10,172 nucleotides of DNA from Thauera sp. (GTDB taxonomy: Bacteria; Pseudomonadota; Gammaproteobacteria; Burkholderiales; Rhodocyclaceae). The DNA lies in the NCBI GenBank assembly GCA_023150215.1, contig JAKLLJ010000102.1, forward strand, positions 1 to 10,172, given 5' to 3'. The translations under genes were made by a program, and so were the position numbers. The notes below the pieces were generated by a model, which was not told where the DNA came from, did not search any database, and saw only the letters and a list, made by a program, of their open reading frames with translations. Shown piece after piece: positions 6,048-10,172 of this stretch; positions within the stretch are counted from its first letter, which is position 1; every line of letters starts with the position of its first letter.

Positions 6048-7400
6048 TCAGCCGACGGCCTCTTCGACGACGCTGGCGATCTCGCGCGCCAGGCGTTCGA
6101 CCAGCGCGCTGTCACGCCCCTCCACCATCACCCGCAACAGCGGCTCGGTGCCCGAGGGTCGCAGCAGCACGCGGCCGCTATCGCCCAGGCTCTGCTCCGC
6201 GCGCGCCTGTGCGTCGCTGATGCCGGCGTCGGCACGCCAGTCGAAACCGGAAGGTACGCGCACATTGATCAGGCGCTGCGGATAGAAGACCAGGTCGGCG
6301 CAAGCCTCGGCGAGACTGATCCCGCGCTGTCGCAGTGAAGCGAGCACCTGCAGCGCCGACACGATGCCATCACCCGTGGTGTGGCGATCGAGGCAGATGA
6401 TGTGCCCGGAGTTCTCACCACCCAGCTTCCAGCCCCGCTCCTGGAGCAATTCGAGCACATAGCGGTCACCCACCTTGGCACGGGCGAAGGGCGCACCGAG
6501 ACGCTGGATCGCATGCTCGAAACCGAGATTGCTCATCAAGGTACCGACCACGCCGTCGAGCCGTCCCTCTGCATGGCGTGCGCAGGCCACCACGTAGAGC
6601 AGTTTGTCGCCGTCGTAGATCTCGCCCCGATGGTCGACCATCATCAGGCGGTCGGCGTCGCCATCGAGCGCGATGCCCAGATCCGCGCCATGCTTGAGGA
6701 CGGCCTGACGCAGGTTCTCGGGCCGGGTCGCACCCACGCCATCGTTGATGTTGAGGCCGTTCGGCTCTACACCCACCGGCAATACCTCTGCCCCAAGCTC
6801 GTGGAACACTTTCGGTGCAATCTGGTAAGCCGCGCCGTGGGCGCAATCCACCGCGACCCGCATGCCACGCAAATCGAGTTCGTTGGGGAAGGTGCTCTTA
6901 CAGAACTCGATGTAGCGCCCCGCGGCGTCATCGATCCGACGCGCCCTGCCAAGCCGGGCCGAATCCACGCAATCCATCGGCTCGTCGAGATGGGACTCGA
7001 TCTCAACTTCCACCGCATCGGGAAGCTTGCTGCCGTCTGCCGAAAAGAACTTGATACCGTTGTCGTAAAACGGATTGTGCGAGGCGGAGATCACCACCCC
7101 CGCCTGCAGCCGCAGGGCACGCGTCAGGTAAGCCACCGCCGGGGTCGGGATCGGTCCCGCCAGCATGACGTCGACGCCCGCCGCTGCAAAGCCGGCCTCG
7201 AGCGCAGCCTCGAGCATGTAGCCCGAAATCCGCGTGTCCTTGCCGATCAGCACCGCCGGATGCTCGCCCGCAGGCAGCTTCTCGCGGCTCACCAGGGTCA
7301 CCCCTGCCGCGTAGCCCAGCCTCATCACGAAATCCGGCGTAATCGGCGCTTCGCCGACCTTGCCGCGCACCCCGTCGGTACCGAAATACTTGCGCGCCAT
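6048..7400 (-). CDS. glmM: Phosphoglucosamine mutase GlmM
   Basis: GlmM converts glucosamine 6-phosphate to glucosamine 1-phosphate on the cytosolic route to UDP-GlcNAc, the precursor of peptidoglycan and lipopolysaccharide. The 450-residue product fits the family (E. coli 445). It opens MARKYFGTDGVRG. The phosphoserine loop is ISASHNP with active Ser107. The metal-binding loop is DGDADR (246-251), where E. coli has DGDGDR. The sugar-binding loop GGENSGH lies at 327-333 and the phosphate-binding loop RPSGTEPLLRVMVE at 414-427. Two ATGs are in tandem (7401-7403 and 7398-7400); GGAG lies 2 and 5 bases before them, so I use the second. folP ends 55 bases upstream, consistent with one transcription unit. 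Serine phosphorylation activates the enzyme in the known family. Confidence 0.98.
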   Translation of the reverse strand: MARKYFGTDGVRGKVGEAPITPDFVMRLGYAAGVTLVSREKLPAGEHPAVLIGKDTRISGYMLEAALEAGFAAAGVDVMLAGPIPTPAVAYLTRALRLQAGVVISASHNPFYDNGIKFFSADGSKLPDAVEVEIESHLDEPMDCVDSARLGRARRIDDAAGRYIEFCKSTFPNELDLRGMRVAVDCAHGAAYQIAPKVFHELGAEVLPVGVEPNGLNINDGVGATRPENLRQAVLKHGADLGIALDGDADRLMMVDHRGEIYDGDKLLYVVACARHAEGRLDGVVGTLMSNLGFEHAIQRLGAPFARAKVGDRYVLELLQERGWKLGGENSGHIICLDRHTTGDGIVSALQVLASLRQRGISLAEACADLVFYPQRLINVRVPSGFDWRADAGISDAQARAEQSLGDSGRVLLRPSGTEPLLRVMVEGRDSALVERLAREIASVVEEAVG

Positions 7401-7455
7401 CATGACTCCAATGCGTCCGAAAGCGCGAATTATGACACCGACGCGGGTGTGCTGC

Positions 7456-8286
7456 TCAGCCCCCGCTCACGGTCGCCCGCCACACGGCGAGCGCATCACG
7501 CGTGGCGGCGACGTCGTGCACCCGCACGATGGCCGCCCCACGTTGCACTGCAATGAGCGCCGCCGCCACGCTCGCTGCGAGGCGATCGCCCACCGCGCGA
7601 CCGGTCACAGCACCAAGCATCGATTTGCGCGACATGCCGGCCAGCACCGGCAGGCCGCCCGCGCAAAAACGTGCAAGATCGCGCAGCAGGGCGTAATTAT
7701 GCTCGACGCGCTTGCCGAAGCCGAACCCCGGATCGAGCACGATGCGCTCGCGTGACACCCCAGCTGATTCGAGCGCCGCCACCCTTTCTCCGAGGAAGCC
7801 GAGGACCTCGGCAAGCACGTCACCGTACTCGGGATTGCACTGCATGGTGCGCGGCTCGCCGAGCATGTGCATCACGCACAGGCCCGTGCTCCCCGCTGCG
7901 ACCGCCTCGACCGCACCGGGCGCGCGAAAGGCGTTGATGTCATTGATCATGTCGGCACCGGCGGTGATCGCTGCCCGCATCACCGCCGGCTTGACGGTAT
8001 CGATGGACAGCGGCACGTTCCAGCCGCGTGCCGCCTCGACGAAGCGCACCACGCGCTCGAGCTCCTGCGCCTCGGGCACCGGGTCGGACCCCGGCCGAGT
8101 CGACTCCGCACCGATATCCAGCAGCTCGGCACCCGACTCGAGTGCCTGTTCTGCGCGCGCAAGCGCGCCTGCGAGGTCACCGCGCAGGCCGTCACCGGAG
8201 AAGGAGTCATCGGTCAGATTGATGATTGCCATCACCTTCGGCGCGGAAAGATCGAGCCGGAAACGGCCACACTGCAGGACGGACAT
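7456..8286 (-). CDS. folP: Dihydropteroate synthase
   Basis: FolP joins p-aminobenzoate to dihydropterin pyrophosphate in folate synthesis and is the sulfonamide target. The 276-residue product has the TIM-barrel landmarks in order: INLTDDSFSGDG (22-33), DIGAESTRPG (57-66), SIDT (94-97), INDINAF (114-120), LDPGFGFGK (184-192), MSRKS (218-222) and VRVHDV (254-259). The first loop differs from the common NVTPDSFSDGG in having Asp26 in place of Pro, and GD for DG. The ATG at 8286 has GAGG 5 bases upstream; an earlier in-frame start at 8322 would add 12 residues with no family match. It lies between ftsH and glmM, the usual proteobacterial arrangement. Confidence 0.97.
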   Translation of the reverse strand: MSVLQCGRFRLDLSAPKVMAIINLTDDSFSGDGLRGDLAGALARAEQALESGAELLDIGAESTRPGSDPVPEAQELERVVRFVEAARGWNVPLSIDTVKPAVMRAAITAGADMINDINAFRAPGAVEAVAAGSTGLCVMHMLGEPRTMQCNPEYGDVLAEVLGFLGERVAALESAGVSRERIVLDPGFGFGKRVEHNYALLRDLARFCAGGLPVLAGMSRKSMLGAVTGRAVGDRLAASVAAALIAVQRGAAIVRVHDVAATRDALAVWRATVSGG

Positions 8287-8344
8287 CGGAACCTCGTCGA
8301 AAGAGCTTGTTCCGCGCCACACGCGCGGCGCAGGCTGAAATTGA

Positions 8345-8369
8345 AAGGGGCCGGTCGAGCCGGCCCCTT
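8345..8369 (-). terminator. Hairpin between ftsH and folP
   Basis: A perfect 10-bp stem, AAGGGGCCGG with CCGGCCCCTT, encloses a five-base loop (CTCGA on the minus strand). It lies 20 bases past the ftsH stop. On the minus strand it is followed by TCAATTTCAG, not a continuous T run, so termination is probably partial and folP-glmM may still be reached by read-through. I saw no clear promoter between the hairpin and folP, which favours attenuation or mRNA stabilisation over a full stop. Confidence 0.55.
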
Positions 8370-8389
8370 GTCAAAACACGCCGCTGCGA

Positions 8390-10172
8390 TCAGGCGGCAG
8401 GCGCCGTCGCAGTCGGTGCGGCCCCCGGTGCATCGTCCTTGGGACGGCTCGGCGGCACGGAAACCGGCTTGGGCGGGCGCGGCGGACGGCCCGCCATGAT
8501 GTCGTTCACCTGATCGGCATCGATGGTTTCCCACTCGAGCAGCGCCTTGGTCATCGCCTCGACCTTGTCGCTGTTCTCTTCGAGCAGGCGGCGTGCGAGC
8601 GAATATTGCTGGTCGATGATGCGGCGGATCTCGGCGTCGACTTTCTGCATCGTCGATTCGGACACGTTGCGGTGTGTGGTGACCTGGCGGCCGAGGAAGA
8701 TCTCGCCTTCCTCCTCGCCATACACCATCGGCCCGAGCGTATCCGACATGCCCCACTGCGTGACCATGCGGCGCGCAAGATCGGTCGCGCGAGCAAAGTC
8801 GTTGGATGCGCCGGTCGTCATCTGCTTCATGAAGATCTCTTCGGCGATCCGCCCGCCAAACAGCACGGTGATTGTCTGCAACAAACGCTCACGATCCTGG
8901 CTGTAACGGTCTTCGGTAGGCAGCTGCATCGTCACGCCGAGCGCACGCCCACGCGGAATGATGGTGACCTTGTGCACCGGGTCGGTCTTGTCGAGCAGAC
9001 GCGCGACCACCGCGTGACCGGACTCGTGATAAGCAGTGTTGCGGCGCTCTTCCTCGGGCATCACCACCGAACGGCGCTCAGCGCCCATCATGATCTTGTC
9101 CTTGGCGCGCTCGAAGTCTTCCATGTCGACCAGGCGCTTGTTACCCCGCGCGGCGAACAGCGCAGCCTCGTTCACCAGGTTGGCGAGGTCTGCACCCGCG
9201 AAACCCGGCGTGCCGCGCGCCAGCACTTGCGGATCGACGTCCGGTGCGATCGGCACCTTGCGCATGTGCACCTTGAGAATCTGCTCGCGACCACGGATAT
9301 CGGGCAAGGCCACCACCACCTGGCGGTCGAAACGGCCCGGACGCAACAGGGCCGGGTCAAGCACGTCCGGGCGGTTGGTTGCAGCAACCACGATCACGCC
9401 GGCCTGGCCTTCGAAACCGTCCATCTCGACCAGCAGCTGGTTCAGCGTCTGCTCGCGCTCGTCGTTGCCCCCCCCCATGCCGGCGCCACGCTGGCGACCG
9501 ACCGCATCGATCTCGTCGATGAAGATGATGCACGGCGCCTGCTTCTTGGCTTGCTCGAACATGTCGCGCACGCGCGCCGCACCGACGCCGACGAACATCT
9601 CGACGAAGTCGGAACCGGAGATCGAGAAGAACGGCACCTTGGCTTCGCCGGCGATCGCCTTGGCAAGCAGGGTCTTGCCGGTACCCGGCGAGCCCACCAT
9701 CAGCACGCCCTTGGGAATGCGGCCTCCGAGCTTCTGGAACTTGGACGGATCACGCAGGAACTCGACCAGTTCAAAGACTTCTTCCTTGGCTTCGTCGCAA
9801 CCGGCCACGTCCGCAAAGGTGATCGTGTTTGCCGACTCATCCAGCATGCGCGCCTTGCTCTTGCCGAAGGAAAACGCGCCCCCCTTACCCCCGCCCTGCA
9901 TCTGGCGCATGAAAAAGATCCATACGCCGATCAGGAGCAGCATCGGGAACCAGGACACGAAAACGCTGGCGAGGAAGGACTGCTCCTCCTCGGGCTTGCT
10001 CGCATTGACCTGAACGCCGTAACGCATCAGGTCGGACACCATCCAGATGTCCTGAACGCCCGGAGTATACACGGTGATCGAGCGCCCCTCCTGGGTGGTC
10101 GCCCTCAGCACGCGGCCGTCGATGGTCGCACGCGTGATCTTGCCCGCCTTGGCCTCCTCCAGGAACTGCGAG
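8390..10172 (-). CDS. ftsH: ATP-dependent zinc metalloprotease FtsH (N-terminus outside window)
   Basis: FtsH is a hexameric inner-membrane AAA+ protease that degrades misfolded membrane proteins and regulators. The reading frame is open to the right edge, so 593 C-terminal residues are visible. About 35 residues, including the first membrane helix, are missing by comparison with E. coli. In fragment numbering the periplasmic part ends near 62, the second membrane helix is about 67-88, Walker A GSPGTGKT is 160-167, and the pore loop FVGVG is 193-197. Walker B IIFIDEID is 215-222, the second region of homology ATNRPDVLDPALLRPGRFDR is 264-283, the zinc motif HESGH is 382-386, and the third zinc ligand is probably Asp458. 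The tail (561-593) is Pro/Ala rich. Nine consecutive G on the coding strand encode part of MGGGN (232-236). folP follows 103 bases downstream. Confidence 0.98.
   Translation of the reverse strand, partial: SQFLEEAKAGKITRATIDGRVLRATTQEGRSITVYTPGVQDIWMVSDLMRYGVQVNASKPEEEQSFLASVFVSWFPMLLLIGVWIFFMRQMQGGGKGGAFSFGKSKARMLDESANTITFADVAGCDEAKEEVFELVEFLRDPSKFQKLGGRIPKGVLMVGSPGTGKTLLAKAIAGEAKVPFFSISGSDFVEMFVGVGAARVRDMFEQAKKQAPCIIFIDEIDAVGRQRGAGMGGGNDEREQTLNQLLVEMDGFEGQAGVIVVAATNRPDVLDPALLRPGRFDRQVVVALPDIRGREQILKVHMRKVPIAPDVDPQVLARGTPGFAGADLANLVNEAALFAARGNKRLVDMEDFERAKDKIMMGAERRSVVMPEEERRNTAYHESGHAVVARLLDKTDPVHKVTIIPRGRALGVTMQLPTEDRYSQDRERLLQTITVLFGGRIAEEIFMKQMTTGASNDFARATDLARRMVTQWGMSDTLGPMVYGEEEGEIFLGRQVTTHRNVSESTMQKVDAEIRRIIDQQYSLARRLLEENSDKVEAMTKALLEWETIDADQVNDIMAGRPPRPPKPVSVPPSRPKDDAPGAAPTATAPAA

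Noticed and set aside
7401..7455. Possible promoter (CATAAT) in the folP-glmM gap
   Set aside because: The -10-like hexamer has no acceptable -35 at the right distance, and the short gap fits co-transcription.
6381..7556. Plus-strand open frame of 391 codons
   Set aside because: It is antisense to glmM and the end of folP, with low-complexity Arg/His-rich translation and no family resemblance.
9691..9693. Ser in the Walker A motif of FtsH (GSPGTGKT instead of GPPGTGKT)
   Set aside because: The nucleotide-binding Gly-Lys-Thr is intact, and I recall the same Ser in FtsH of other betaproteobacteria such as Neisseria, so it is not worth a finding.
10091..10111. GTG at 10111 as ftsH start
   Set aside because: The frame stays open to the window edge and the 20 codons upstream align with the periplasmic domain of E. 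coli FtsH, so the gene continues beyond the window.

Overview
The window is a 10.2 kb piece of a GC-rich bacterial chromosome in which every recognisable gene lies on the minus strand. Reading in the direction of transcription (high to low coordinates) the order is ftsH (5' end outside the window), folP, glmM, pstS, pstC, pstA, pstB, a 348-base gene-free gap, tpiA, secG, tRNA-Leu(GAG), nuoA. Protein sequences and gene order point to a betaproteobacterium, most likely of the Rhodocyclales (Thauera/Azoarcus/Aromatoleum-like). That placement rests on recall of families and synteny, not on a search.

Region by region: 8390-10172 holds most of ftsH, the membrane AAA+ protease. 7456-8286 is folP (dihydropteroate synthase) and 6048-7400 is glmM (phosphoglucosamine mutase). 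ftsH-folP-glmM is a classic proteobacterial cluster. 4856-5896, 3779-4741, 2924-3766 and 2100-2864 are pstS, pstC, pstA and pstB, a complete high-affinity phosphate ABC transporter, with a candidate PhoB-type promoter in front of pstS. No phoU follows pstB. Instead there is a striking 33+33 bp perfect inverted repeat (1967-2036) of REP-like character. Then comes a good sigma70-type promoter driving tpiA-secG (1014-1751 and 629-979). A tRNA-Leu gene (479-563) with its own promoter follows, and nuoA (21-395) opens the complex I operon that continues off the left edge.

In E. coli the block is ftsH-folP-glmM-secG-leuU, and in Pseudomonas it is ftsH-folP-glmM-tpiA-secG-tRNA-Leu. The window therefore looks like that old block with the pst operon sitting between glmM and tpiA, and with nuo rather than rimP-nusA downstream of the tRNA. 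The genes serve membrane protein quality control, folate, cell wall precursor, phosphate uptake, glycolysis, protein export and respiration. They are neighbours by synteny rather than parts of one pathway.

I found no undescribed system, no mobile element with coding capacity and no CRISPR. The points most worth a second look are the long inverted repeat, the phoU-less pst insertion, a nine-base G/C run inside ftsH, and single substitutions in conserved loops of FolP and TpiA.
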